64,000 bases of DNA from positions 63,514,468 through 63,578,467 of the forward strand of contig NC_021675.1 in NCBI RefSeq assembly GCF_000247815.1, written 5' to 3'. Position 1 is the first letter of the stretch. The number at the start of each line of letters is the position of its first letter. A program made the translations under genes and the position numbers. Of this stretch, positions 12,976-25,750 are shown in pieces. The DNA is from Ficedula albicollis. Taxonomy: Eukaryota; Chordata; Aves; Passeriformes; Muscicapidae. Under the pieces are notes generated by a model. The model saw nothing but the letters and a program-made list of their open reading frames with translations, made no database searches and was not told where the DNA came from.

Positions 12976-14289
12976 TATAAACACTTTTAGGGAAGTGATT
13001 TTAGCAAGTGTAGTCTATATTTCCTGTAAGAGATTTTGTATTATATTTTCCTAAATGTTCTCATTTACTTGTATAAGGAGGGGAATGGTACAGACCCAGA
13101 CCAGAGTCTCAGGGACTCTTCACCTTTGTCATATTGTGCCTTGGTGACCATTTATGTATGCCTCTCCTTTTCATTGTTTAAAGGACAACTAAGCTTTGTT
13201 TCAAGACCCTCTGTTCAAATGGTCAGTTGTCCACCTTCTTATGGATGAAGCAGAGAGGTGTATTTGTATCTTCACCCTCTCACAACTGATTCAGTGTGGC
13301 TTTAAGTAAAATCATGAAATTAGGTTTTGGTGCGAGGGTTAATTGTCTTTGTATGAGCCCTCCCTTGGATTCTTAGCACCCAAATCTATTTTTTGTTAGT
13401 TTATAAAGTCAGGGTCTCTGTGAGACCAGCGCTCAGTGGCTTGGGAAACACAAAAGTACTGTGTAAGGCTATGGGATGTCCAAGTGTGGTGCCATTTTTA
13501 GCATTCAGATACAAGACCTCATGACAGACTGACCATAATGATCAAAAGCAAAGGTTCAGTTGTTCTTTCAACATCTGACATACGTGTCCTCCCTTTGGCT
13601 CTTACAACACGGAGTAGAAATATGAATACATTTTGTGGCAGCTTACAGATCCTTGTTTGCACTCTCGCTTACTGCTTGGAACTTGCCAACAAGGAAACAT
13701 ATACATTTAATTTACATAACCTAATGGATGGCCACCCCTACTTTGGCTCTGGGGAGGGGCCTAAGGTTATCAACTCTGGCAGCTGAATAAGAAAACAATT
13801 AACCTTCTCTGTGATGCAGGTTTTGGTATTACATTCTATACACCTTGCATATTACTAAAATCCTCATTGTTGGGGAAAGCACACAGCAATATACTCATTG
13901 TGTGTAGCTGACAAGCAGCAGAAATTACTAGCTCCTTTGGTGCATATGTAACTAATTTCCAAATCATGGAAAAAAAAAATTAAGAGTTTACTTTAACACA
14001 CGACTGTTAACAGGAAAAAAAAAAAAGAGGCTAGTATATTGTTGCTGTTCATTTATTATATAATGAACACATTCATGGATTGTAAAGTGTTTCCTTTCAT
14101 GACAAGCAGCTCTTGCACAGAACCTCCTAATGAAAAGAGATTTGAAACTTACAGAAGGAAAAACAAGACTTTAAATTGAACATTATTGTACCTTAGGTCA
14201 ACCTGAAATTTTCCTTTTAAAGATGAATGTGCTAACTTAATGAGTTCTTCCACGCTGGGTATCCATGGCTTTGTAGATCTTATATTTTC

Positions 14290-14326
14290 AATAAAAATTA
14301 CTCGAATAATCTTGAGTGGAAATAAA
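14290..14326 (+). promoter_or_regulatory. MXD4: Candidate distal polyadenylation signals of MXD4 (two AATAAA)
   Basis: AATAAA occurs at 14290-14295 and 14321-14326, followed by a T/GT-rich stretch (TTATTTGTTTTTAC). After this point the composition changes to a GC-richer intergenic segment, which supports a transcript end here. Confidence 0.45.
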
Positions 14327-14330
14327 AAGG

Positions 14331-17300
14331 GCTTATTTGTTTTTACTTTTTTCAGTTATTACAGCTGGGAGCTATTAACGCTGGTAAAGAAAAATGACAC
14401 CATACTGCCTGTGTCATTCTCCCTCAAGCACAGCCCAGTTTAAGGTGGAATTTTCAGGCGCAGCCCCCGGCCAGCAGCAGCCCTGTTAGAGGCAATGGCC
14501 CAGGAGTTCTAGGGTCAGGTTTGGGGACTGGGCTGTCCCCAGCAGCAGAGCTGCAGTCCCATGGGGCTCTGACATTCCTTCAGATCCTGCTGCTGAGCAG
14601 CCAGGGCAGCACTGCCTGTGGCCACAGCACCTTGGGATGCAAACAGTGTTATTTGTATTATTTTTTCCTCAGCTGGGCACTTGAGTGTGTGCCCCATGCG
14701 TGTGCACAAGCGTACCTGTGCCCACAGTGCAAAAAGCAAACTGCTTTTTGCAAAAAAAAGCAAACTGCTGCAAGATTAAATCCTGCCCCCTCCTTGGCAG
14801 CTCTGCCGTGTTGTCATGACCGTGCTTTTAGCAGGCGAGGAGGTGCCACTGCTCAGTTCATCCATTTCCTCTGCAGTCACCGCATCGGAAAAGGAGCAGG
14901 GACAAGATTACAGGGCTGCTAGCTCTTCTTCCCTGTGGAAGGGGCTCTGGAGAGATGAAGTCATCACCAAGTTCTTTTTCTGGAGATGCAGAGGTTTGGC
15001 CTGTTTCCTGGGGGAGAAGAAAGGAAGGGCTTTCCCTTGCAGCACGCAGGTGTCGGAGCATAGACGCCTCTGCATTGCTCCTGGATTAGTTCTTACCCAG
15101 CTCTGTGCCTGCACTCTGGCATCACCGGAGGGAGGCACAGAAAAACAGCCTAAAATTGTCCGTCCTTTCTGCATATTCTCCACTGCAATTCAGAGGATGA
15201 ATCCTCCTTCGCATCCATTCTCTCTGCCCAGCTTGTACCCTGCCAGGCCCATTGCAGCTGATATATTTATCTTCTGAAAAGAGCAGGTTTGGCAGTAGAA
15301 GCTCTGCATCACATTATTAACCAGAGACTGGATCCTGTATTGTCTTCTGCAAAGAACAAACTTGGTTCAGAGTGAGTTTTAGCAGGTTAAAACAGAATAA
15401 AAAAGCCTCCCAAAAATCCATGAGAGGGACGGTTTTCCATGTGGTGTTTATAGATGAGTATCAATCCTTATTTATTAGTATAAGATTTGGAGTTGAAAAA
15501 AACTGCTTAAAATCTAACACATCTAACTTGATTTAACTTCTAGAATTAAGACTCTGACTTCAACGGTACTATTTTTTTTACATGGATGAGTATGGGTTCA
15601 ACTATACCACATGCATATAATAATAGAAGTAGAAAAAAGTTACTCAGTGATCTACAAATAAATTACAGTGATAAATGCCAGTATTCTGAGATCTGACTGT
15701 ACACTTTGCAAAACCCATTTCAGTGGATGAACTTAAAATGCCAAAAGAGGAGAACTGGGCAAAAGAAAGAGGCGAAGTTACAAATGTGGACTCTGCCTGC
15801 AGACCTGCTCTGGGCTTTTCCTGGAGGTACTTACAGCAGTCTCTGCTTCTGGACAAGTGATTATTTCACCATTTTACCAACTTTTTGGCAGACTAGTAAT
15901 TAGTGGTGAAATTTTTCATCCTTGCAGATCAGCCATGTGGAAAGAAACACATTTTTGAAAATAACCACATCATCACAGCTGTTAATTAAGTATTATTAAT
16001 TTTATACATTTCATTTTATGATGCTGCTGGTAAAGGAATGTCTTCAAAACAAATTACTCCTTCATAAATCTGTTAAACTTGTTTTTAAATGGTAGAGGCC
16101 ATTGGTTATGTGTGGTATGAGCCAGTAACAATGCTGATACTTAATCCATTAACTTACACTTTCCAAAATTGATAGAAGAATAATTGAAACCCTTTAGGAA
16201 CCCTTTAAGGAAGAGTTGTACTCCCTACAAATACTAATGGGACAAAAAAATCAGAAATTAATTTCGCCATCAATGAGACAAGCCAATTGCTAAAGTGACT
16301 GTCTAAATGCACTGTTGTTAATTGGTAGCTGCAAAGAAAACATCCAAGTGGGTTCTGTAGCTACCCAGAATTAAAATGCAGGGGATATATGAAACAGAAA
16401 AGACCATTTGGTCACCTTGGCTGTTCTCTCACCTGAAGTATTGTAAATAATTCCAGGAAAGGATTCCTGGGGAGGCATGGCCAGCCAGAGACTAGCCTGT
16501 TGGCAAAGCAGAGTGAAGGTGCTCCAAGTTCAGAATTCCTTTCTTTCATTTTGCACGAGAGGCATGAACTGGTTACACAGGATTTATGGCATTGGAAGGG
16601 TCTGTGCAGTATGGATGTTTAAGATAAAATGTTGGTGCAGGTGAAGCACTGAGTGAGAGCTTCTGCTGCTTACTGGTAAAATTGCTACCTAAAGGTGTTA
16701 GTGAGTGGGTTCTGTGCCAGAGCCTCTGGGTCCCAGAGCCAAAGGAATGGTTCATAGTCTGTGAGATGCATTTTACTGTATTCTACAGATTCATCTGTGC
16801 ACACGTACGTGGCGCTTGCTACATTCTGTAGCACACAGAGTATTGTGTTGTATCATTATCTCGTCATAATATAAATACAAATTTTTATACCTTTTTGTTG
16901 TGTTACTCAGGTTTATTTTTGACTTTCATCACTTGTTTTTTGTGTGCAGTGTTTCTTCTCTTTGCAGTTCTTTACATATTGCAAATCTACATGTCAGCTT
17001 ATTTCATGTCAGCTACTTCATAAGGAGCTCACAGAGTTTTAGCAATTCAAATTAATAGCATGGTATGAAGATTGGGGTGCTACTTAGAGTTCTTTTACAC
17101 ACACTGGCCCATTGAAACCTCAAGAGTCATTAATCTTACTTGTGTCTAACCATGAGTGCTGTATAAATTTCCACTATTACATTTCTGAAAACAAACTAAC
17201 CTGTTTGCAAAGTGCAAATTGAAATGCATTAGTGTCTGTTCTAAGTAATTATACTTGAAATCATTTCAGCTCCATACAAGACAGGGAAAAAAAGCATTAA

Positions 17301-20300
17301 AAGGCAGCCTACAAGTTCTGCATGTTTATTTTGTCAAATATGAAAGTCACATCACAAGTGATGTGCAGCCAAAATCAAGCCATTTTAGCTGTGAGAGATG
17401 AGAGGAGGGACGGAGCTGAAATCCTTCTGTGAATTACATTGCTTACTCTCAGCTGCAGTGTGTGACATCCCCTGCTTTGTGTTCCAGTTTGCAATGCATG
17501 TTGGTCTTAAATACAGTGATATCTTAAAAATACAGAAATAGTAGTTTTACATTGAAATCATGGCCAGTAGCTAGTTGACATGTTTCTATTTGATTTGCAC
17601 AAGCTGAGCTGCTGAACCAGTAAGATACTCATGTGCAAAGCATAGTAAACTAATTTTTCTATCACAGTTTTCTTTGAAATTAACATTATCACAAAATAAA
17701 CATGAAATACAATCTAACACTTAATAACTTATTATAAATTAATCTTCCAAGAGAAAAAAATAACTATAATAAATTTTTAGCAGTGCTGTACTTTGTAACA
17801 GCACCAGTTTTCTCAGCACAAGAATTCCATTGGGAAAAAAAAAATATTATAAATGTGGTAGCACTATTTTTGTAAATCCTGTACAGTTTATGATCTGTAC
17901 AGCTTTGTTTATGACATTTGCCATATTATACCATTTGTTTAAAAGAAAAATAAGTTCCCTCATTTCACTAATGATGGATGTTTCAAATTTAATACTAAAC
18001 ATCCAGAAGCTTGCCTTGCCTGTCAGGATGAAGATTGGGGTTTTCATTCAAAACAGGGTCAGGAGAGTAAACAAACAATTTTCTAGGAAAAGTTGTGCAT
18101 TATATGTTTAAATATGTTAAGAGTGGTAGCACAAACGTGTAGGAGCTTCTTGTATATTTATGGTACTGAATCCAACAAAAGCTGAAGGAAACTAATCACT
18201 CTGACCTGCTTTTCTGGGAATACAAGGACTCAGAATGAAATCTACCATTCCTCTGGAGAGAAGATACGTGCACTTGGCAAAGAAAGCTGGTGCCAAATTC
18301 CTGTCTTCTGACTTTGTTGTAGTAAAAGTTCACATGGCACTTCAAAAGTTGTGCTCAATCCAGAATACGAATTTGCTTAAAGCAATGAATTACATTTTAG
18401 GACAGGGTGTTTCCAAAGAGTGCTTGTTGCTCCAACAATCTGCAGCAGGAACCTTTGCAATCCTGCTGCTGTGAGCAGATGTGCAGTATGATGAAAAATC
18501 AAAAAGCTTCTGTAATTTACAGTTCACCAGCTAAAAGCCTACTTCCTTGCCTCCTCTATGCTGATTTTTTTTTTTCCCAAAACCAAACCATAACCAAAAC
18601 AAAACCCTAAAGCAGTAACAAGCAAACGACTTTGAGTTTTCCATGTGACAGATGTATCCCAGTGGGAGGGTTTAGACTGGGCAGCTGCAATGCCTGTGTG
18701 GTGGCACTGCTCTCCTTGGCTGTTTGTTACAGCCTCAGACCACGGGTAACCGAGAGCTCCTCTCTGAGGTGTCAGGCACAATGATGTCATATTTTGCAGT
18801 GGAACAAACACAACATGGTATGGATGGAATACTGCAGAGCTTGCAGACATCCTTCCAGAAATGTTTATGCCTTGAACTGCTGGAATTTGCCATAAAATGG
18901 CTTGTAAAGGCAATATGCTATCTAAGCAGCCTCTCCAGTTCTAGGAAAAAGATGCAAAACAACTGCTCCTAGAATGGAAAAAAAGGGTAAGGTAAGCCTT
19001 AATTATATTTTGACTGAACACAACCAAAAAACAAAATGAATCAGAGGAAAACAATCTTGACCTAAAAGGAGCTGCAAAAGCAAACGCTGAAGCGCATGGG
19101 TCTGAGGTTGGGTGGGGAAAAAGGCTGTCAGAAATTTTAACAATATGTTTGTGGAAGGCTGTTGTTTAACCTCTACCCTAAGAACTGATCGATGGTCTAA
19201 CAAATGAAAACTTGTTTCTCTTTAGAGGCTTGTTCTTCCAAATTGAGAATTTTAAGTGCACAGTGTTCTGACCTGAAATATTCCAATTCTAGCCCGAATT
19301 CCTATGCCAGCGGGGATTATGAGATCATGCTGTCTGTCAACTCCTCTTTCGTCCATCTGTTCCCCTCCTCCTTTCCTTGATAACTTCTGAACCTTCTGGC
19401 TAATTTTCACCAAATTTAACAATGCAGAGATAGAATGGAGCCTGCAATTAATAATCCATGATGAAAACTTTCATGGAAATTCCATGGCTGGGTAGAAAGA
19501 AAAAAAAAAATTTCCTGCTAAATTGAGTTCTTCCCTGTTTTCAAGAGGTGGCCACTGGCCAGCATGGACATAACTCCAAACCTGCTACAGAATGAGCATG
19601 TAGTGCTGCTTTCCCAGGTAAACAGATGGGGACATAGGTTTTGAGAAAGGCCACAAAGGAGGTAGGACATCATAGCTGTGCGAGTCTTGAAAGAGGGAGA
19701 GGAACCAGTCACAAAGGGAACTGAAGGAACTGAATTGAGTTGCAGCAATCCAGGCACACAATTTGACAGACAAAAGATGGGCAAACTTCTATCAGATGTA
19801 TTTGTGGACTTCATTGGCAGAGCTGATTTGGACAGTAGAATTTTAGGAATTTTTCTAGGTGATTAAAATTTGCTTTTATGCAAGCATTTTTAACATGAGT
19901 AACACTGATATTTAAAAAAGAAGCCCAAAACCCCAAACCACAACACTGTGAAGCACAAGTCTGCAAAATACCACTGTAGGAGAAGTTGACTTTGGTGCAA
20001 GTAACTGACTGAACTGAAACAGCAAGGGCATTATGAAATGAGCTGGTGAATGTTTTTGTTCCTTCCCTGTCAGACAGGCACAATGCCCACTATCTGCAAG
20101 ATGATTTGGAAACTTCAGCCAGGCTATATTGCAGCTGCAGATTAGGCTGTAATCTGGTGGGGAGGAATTAAACACTACAGCTCTTTTTGCCCATGAGAAC
20201 TCACTGCCAGGTCAGGGTTTAGTCTAAAAATGTCTTGCACAGACCACATTATACTAGAAATCAACACTCGGCACTTTGCAAGTGATACAGGTGCTGATTT

Positions 20301-20499
20301 TGATCAAGAAAACCTAAAGTGAGCTTGCCTTAGCTGTGCTAAACTGCAAGATTGCTCATTTCCCTGTGTTGGTTCGTTTCAACAATTGCATTAAGTGAGA
20401 TTAGAGAAGCTGCACATTTAGGACAAGTAGTGGGAGGGCTCAACCACCCACATACAGACTGGCTCAATGCTCCATCAGGGTGAAATGTAGAGATAACAT
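14331..20499. other. Intergenic DNA between MXD4 and HAUS3
   Basis: No supported gene. A GC-richer block (about 14,440-15,280) contains several short overlapping open frames on both strands without recognisable homology, and a perfect 10-bp hairpin at 14728-14752. The rest is A/T-rich unique sequence. Confidence 0.6.
14728..14752 (+). repeat. Perfect inverted repeat (10-bp stem, 5-base loop)
   Basis: TGCAAAAAGC, loop AAACT, then GCTTTTTGCA. It is followed directly by a second AGCAAACTGCT word, so the right arm region is also a short direct repeat. Confidence 0.8.
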
Positions 20500-20729
20500 T
20501 TCTGGATACAATAAATTATTTCTTTTTAGAATAACTGGCCTTATGAACCACAAAAAAAAAGAAATGCCATTCTGAATTTAGTCTTCAGCAGTGCAGAGGA
20601 TCTAATTCAAGAGCTATTAGAGAGTGAGCTGCTCAATAGTAGCAACCACAATATAATTAAACTTAACACTAAGATGAATGCAAGACAAATAAAGCAAAGA
20701 GATACTCAATTTTAAGAAAATGACCTATG

Positions 20730-21071
20730 CAAAAATGGGGAAAAATGCCAAAAAAAAAAAAAAAAGCCCTAAATGAGCAGTTCCAAACCAAGAAACCTGC
20801 AAACACCCAAAAGGCTTAAAAGTATAGTTCTAGAAGCCAAGGTAAAATGTCTGACATAAATAGAAAAATGTGGCATAGACCTCCTCCCCTTGCATGATGA
20901 AAAATGGGGAAAAAGGCCAAAAAAAAAAAAAAAAAAGCCCTAAATGAGCAGTTCCAAACCAAGAAACCTGCAAACACCCAAAAGGCTTAAAAGTATAGTT
21001 CTAGAAGCCAAGGTAAAATGTCTGACATAAATAGAAAAATGTGGCATAGACCTCCTCCCCTTGCATGATGA
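20730..21071 (+). repeat. Tandem duplication, about 171-bp unit, two copies
   Basis: 20730-20900 recurs at 20901-21071: each starts AATGGGGAAAA, has an A run, then GCCCTAAATGAGCAG, and ends TTGCATGATGA. The copies differ mainly in A-run length. Confidence 0.93.
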
Positions 21072-21353
21072 CTCAATGAGAAATTTAAGGAGGCTATTAC
21101 AAGGCACATGGGGAAGCCCAGGAAAACGTGGCATGTGAAATGCAAAGAGGAAGTGAAGACAGCTAAACTCGAGGGGTGGCTGACGCATGATGACTCAATG
21201 AGAAATTTAAGGAGGCTATTACAAGGCACATGGGGAAGCCCAGGAAAACGTGGCATGTGAAATGCAAAGAGGAAGTGAAGACAGCTAAACTCGAGGAGTG
21301 GCTGATGAAATGCAAAGAGGAAGTGAAGACAGCTAAACTCGAGGGGTGGCTGA
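21071..21353 (+). repeat. Nested tandem duplication: 122-bp unit twice, then a 48-bp partial third copy
   Basis: ACTCAATGAGAAATTTAAGG starts at 21071 and again at 21193 (offset 122). The tail of the unit (GAAATGCAAAGAGGAAG to CTCGAGGGGTGGCTGA) occurs a third time from 21307 (offset 48). The junction with the preceding 171-bp array shares the word GCATGATGA. Confidence 0.93.
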
Positions 21354-22261
21354 CAAAGGATGCTCAGTGTTAGTGACAAGTTTACACAATGCTGATCTCA
21401 GAACCAGCCTTTGCAATGCAGAGGCCCCGGAATCTATGTTGAGAGCTTTCTGGTAACTTCACGGGCAGCAGCAGCCAAAAAGCCAAGAAAACAGGGAGCA
21501 TTGTAAGGAAGGCACTGGAAAAGAGGATTCTGTAGAACACCTTGGTACACCCGTGCCCTGGGGACTCCGTGCAGTCTCGTCCCTGCACCCTGAGCAAGGC
21601 ACAGCGATGCTGTAAAAGGTTCAGAGGAAGATGTTGGGGACAGTGAAGGGAATGGAGCACTGGCTCTACAGAGGCCAAATTTTGGGACTCTCCAAGCTGG
21701 AGAGGACAAAGCTGAAGAAAAATGCTCTGGTGGTCGATAAATTGCCATGAATACCACGGGTAAGGTACATGCAGAGGTGGCAGTGACCAAATCCTGAAAT
21801 GCTAGTGCCAGAAATAATTTGATGGGTTTTAGACAGAGCTATAAAACAATTAGGGAAGTGCCTTTTCAAGCAGCACTTAATGATGTTCTGGGACGTTGCC
21901 TTGTGAAGTTGTGTGTCAGCACGTTCAAAAAGGCACCAGGCAAATCCAAGGACATAAAGCCCATGAATTACCCAAAGGACTAAGCAGGGGTGAAAACCAG
22001 CAACACAGCAGCATTGGGTACGGATGGCGAAGTGCCCGCCGCCAGCCACGTCTGGGCTTCAGGGAGGCTGCTGGGCACAGCTGTCACAGCTGGGCGACAT
22101 CAGCGGCGCGTAGGTCTGCTCCATCCTCCCTCTCCCGTGCGCTGGGCAGGGGAAACGGGGAGCGAGAGCCGCGGAGAGCTGAAGGGACGGGCGTGAGGGG
22201 ACAGGTCTGAGGGGGCTGAGGGGACGGGACCAAGCCGCCCGGTCCCCGCCGACCGCCCTGA

Positions 22262-22716
<455 letters not shown>

Positions 22717-22783
22717 CGGCAGGCGGGGCAGGGCGGGGCGGGGGCACCGCGCGCGCGGCGGGCGGTTCGAGCTGTGGGCGCTC

Positions 22784-22990
22784 CCCGAGCCTTCCCTGAG
22801 CCTCCCCTCAGCCCCCCCCCGAGTCTCCTTTCACCCCTCCCTCGGTCTTCTCGCCGCCGCCGCCCCTTACGCTCCCTAAGCCTGCCCTCAGCCCTCCCTT
22901 AGCGTCCCCTCCGCCTTCCCGCCCCTTTCCCTCAGCCCTCCCCGACGCTCCCTTCAGCTTTCCCGCCATTTCCCGCCTGGCTGCCCTCCC
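22784..22990 (+). repeat. Degenerate CCCTCAGCC-type pyrimidine repeat
   Basis: The + strand is almost purely C/T for about 200 bases. Variants of CCCTCAGCC / CCCTTAGCG / CCCTGAGCC recur (for example at about 22,793, 22,803, 22,882, 22,893 and 22,929). It probably forms the 5' UTR or core promoter of HAUS3. Confidence 0.6.
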
Positions 22991-23025
22991 CTGGAGCCGC
23001 CGCTGCGGCACAGCAGAGCGCTGGG
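22960..23025 (+). other. HAUS3: HAUS3 non-coding exon 1 (3' end; start uncertain)
   Basis: The exon end is set by CTGGG|GTGAGT at 23025/23026, a near-consensus donor at the downstream edge of the CpG island. The start is arbitrary within the island. No ATG-led coding frame joins to the HAUS3 coding exon from here. Confidence 0.5.
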
Positions 23026-23116
23026 GTGAGTACGGGGCTGTGCTGCGGGCTCTGGTGCGACGGGATCAGCCCCCGCTCCCCTCCGACCTCTCGTCCCGGC
23101 CGGGGTCGCGGTGCGG

Positions 23117-23261
<145 letters not shown>

Positions 23262-23400
23262 TGCAGGCAGCGGCTGCCCCGGCGCGGGACGTGGCCCTTG
23301 AGGGGCCCGCGCGGGTTCGGGCATGGCGGGTGCTCCCTCAGGGCTGCGGAGTTGTTGTTTGCGGTGTTTGGTGCCAGTGGCAGTGCCGTGGTGGCCCATT

Positions 23401-23645
23401 ATTTCACGGAATCAGTAAGGTTGGAAGGGACCTTTGGAGACCATCGAGTCCAACCCCCTGCAGGGTCACCTGGAGCAGGTTACCCAGGAACGCGTCCAGG
23501 TTGTTTTGGAATGTCTCCAGAGACGGAGATTTCACTTCTCTGGGCAGCGTGTTCCAGTGCTCTGCCACCCTCAACGTGAAGTTCTTCCTCATGCTAAAGT
23601 CAAACTTGTATTTTATTTTATGGCCATTACTCCTTGTCAGTGCGC
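23401..23645 (-). mobile_element. CR1 LINE 3' fragment, minus strand
   Basis: The + strand reads CACGGAATCAGTAAGGTTGG, AAGGGACC, AGTCCAACCCCCTGCAGGG, CTCTGGGCAGCGTGTTCCAG, then CACCCTCAACGTGAAGTTCT. This is the reverse complement of the well-known CR1 3' end. The element's 3' terminus faces the promoter. It lies in intron 1 of HAUS3. Confidence 0.92.
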
Positions 23646-24711
23646 ATCACTTAAAAGAGTGTGCCAGCATCCTCTTGGCACCCATGTTGATGTATTTTTA
23701 GGACATTAAAATGTCCCTTTTAAGCACGGAGGGCAGAGGACGCTCGGGGCGCTGCCCTGTGACAAGAAACTCGCACAACATTCTGTGTCACCTGCAATCT
23801 CTGGGTTATATCAGACACATGGGGAACATTGGAGGAATGGCATTACTTGTTCAGCACTCCAGGCTGGCTGGCTGAGTGGGGTTCTCTGGTGAAGTGTATG
23901 TTTTAGAAACAAATTATTAAGTAATATCAAACTAAAAAAACATCCCTTAGTATTACCAGAGTATTGCAGACCAGGCCTCCTGACTGTTGATCCCATATCC
24001 TTTGCTGTCTGTCTGTGCTTTACAATCCCAAAGCTGATTATTTGTCTGCTGGGAAACAGAAAAGCAGCAAACTGCCTTTTTTTGTAAGTTGTGACCATTT
24101 TCACAAGAGTATTTTTACACCGGTCTTAATTTTAATTTTTTGTTATTGATAAAATAACCCGCAGTTTTATGTTGAGGTTTTTATATGTTAAAGTATTTCT
24201 TGTTCCATTTTCAGAGGAAACTTTAAAACAAAGGTTTAGAAGACCAGATTCTGCTTGCTGTTGAGGTAAAAAAAAACAACTTATAGTCAAGATCTTGAAA
24301 TGCAGTGTAATGTCACTTTAGTTTTGTTTTTAGAACAAACTGAAAACCCTGATCATTTTGAAAGATTTAAAATAATCATGGGTGGCTTTTTAAATGAATG
24401 TGCAGAAAAATGTGTAAGTAAAATCAGTTTTGCAGGCCAATTAATTGCTTAGTATTAACACCTATTGCTTTTAAATTAATGATACTATACTGTTTCCATA
24501 ATAAGCTTATGTGAATTAAGGAAAAACATGAGTGCTTGCAATGGTCTGGGATGTAATTGATACAAAAACATGTCCTGATTTGATCAACAAAATATATTAA
24601 GATATCTGAAATTAAAATTGGTTTCTAGTCTTTGAATAGCCACTTTAATCCAAAACAGCATTCAGGATTTGGGGTTTTTTTGTGATCTGACACTTCCTTT
24701 TTCCTGTACAG
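23646..24711 (+). other. HAUS3: HAUS3 5' intronic DNA
   Basis: A/T-rich sequence between the CR1 fragment and the first coding exon. The only structured item is the candidate non-coding exon at 24215-24265. The acceptor of the coding exon (CCTTTTTCCTGTACAG) ends at 24711. Confidence 0.6.
24215..24265 (+). other. HAUS3: Candidate non-coding exon 2 of HAUS3
   Basis: A 51-base segment bounded by a good acceptor (TTCCATTTTCAG, ends 24214) and donor (TTGAG|GTAAAA). It contains no ATG start that would compete with the main one. Whether it is spliced in is unproven. Confidence 0.35.
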
Positions 24712-24829
24712 ACTCTTTTTATTAAAATACTGATTATTCATTTTAAATGGCAAAAAAAATAAAGCTGGAATAATACCCCAGATTTTTTCATGTATTTGGA
24801 TCTTTTCTGATTACAAAAATATTGCCATC

Positions 24830-25750
24830 ATGAGCTGTGGAAAGGATTTTGTGGAAACTCTTAAAAAAATTGGATATCCAAAGGCTGATGAGCTTAATGG
24901 AGAAGATTTTGACTGGATGTTTGAGTCTTCAGAAGACAAATCATTTTTGGAGTGGTTTTGTGGAAACATAAATGAGAAGCATGTGGTATCTGAAGAAGAA
25001 CTGCAGGATTTTGATAATCTTCTCCGAGATAAGCCTGTTTTGGAAGGAAATGCACTGGACGAAGTCCTTAAAACCTTGGAGCCCATGGGTTCAACAAACC
25101 GTAGCCAGGAGGAGGACAAGGAAGAAGAGGAAGAAGTGAAGAAATTAGAGGATGAGCTTCAAACTCTTCAGAGGTTAAAAAACCTTCAAATTCATCGGCT
25201 TAATAAGCTTCAACTGATGGTTACTACAAACAGCCACGTGTTACAAACATTCCAAAGCAGAGAGGAAGAAGCACGTAGGAATTGGAAAGAAGGACTGGAA
25301 GTGTTTACTGCAGCAAATAAAAAGCTTGACAATGAGCTGCAGTCTCTTATAGCTTCAGTGAAGAAATTTGCCTCTTTGTTCACTGCTTCAGATTCAGAAC
25401 AAGGGTCGGATACACATCCAGTGTTTTTTTCCAAACTTTCTTTGGACAAATATTTGTCTGTGGAAGAAGAAAGCACTGCAGCACTTGCATCACACATAAA
25501 AAAGTATTTTTGTAAAGGTGCATCTGGAAGCGCTGAAAATTCAGATGAATGCAGCTTTCAACTTGAAGATTTCATCAAGCAAGTCCCTTTTGATGAGGCT
25601 GATGAAGTTTGTGAAGAGTGGAAAGAGATAGCCAGGCTCCAGGCAGCATATATTTGTGGTCAGAACCAGAGAATTCAGCTGCAAGCTCAAGTGGAGGGCA
25701 TGAATTCAGTTCTCAAGTGTGCAGAGAGCCTGCTGCAGTCCTCGGACAAG
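24830..25750 (+). CDS. HAUS3: HAUS3 first and largest coding exon
   Basis: Codons 1-307. The exon itself probably begins at 24712 after TTCCTGTACAG; ATG is at 24830. The donor is GACAAG|GTAAGG at 25750/25751, phase 0. A Glu/Lys-rich stretch (EEDKEEEEEVKKLEDELQ) starts the first coiled coil. Confidence 0.96.

Larger units (their letters stand above)
11671..14330 (+). other. MXD4: MXD4 3' UTR (probable extent)
   Basis: There is no coding signal here. A proximal AATAAA lies at 11926-11931. Two more AATAAA hexamers at 14290-14295 and 14321-14326 are followed by T-rich sequence, which would give a UTR of about 2.6 kb, similar to the long mammalian MXD4 UTR. An A-rich tract with scattered G occupies 12906-12975. 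The extent is inferred, as I have no transcript evidence. Confidence 0.55.
20500..21900 (+). mobile_element. Old CR1-type LINE copy, + strand, internally duplicated
   Basis: About 20,560-20,690 translates in part to LVFSSAEDLIQELLES and SSNHNIIKL, the pattern at the end of a CR1 ORF2 endonuclease domain (a leucine/valine-rich strand, then SDHxxI). At about 21,617-21,720 the words GTTCAGAGGAAGATG, TTGGGACTCTCCAAGCTGGAG and GACAAAGCTGAAG resemble the conserved CR1 3' segment (TTGGGACT...AGCCTGGAGAAG...). Frames are broken, so the copy is inactive. The middle is expanded by tandem duplications listed separately. Family assignment is by recalled pattern; the boundaries are approximate. Confidence 0.6.

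Noticed and set aside
14515..15277. Cluster of overlapping open frames (up to 153 residues) after MXD4
   Set aside because: The block is GC-richer and therefore poor in stops; frames overlap on both strands, and I see no splice or homology support.
20987..21379. Minus-strand frame with repeated LEFSCLHFLFAFH words
   Set aside because: It is antisense to the tandem-duplicated CR1 segment, with no gene signal.
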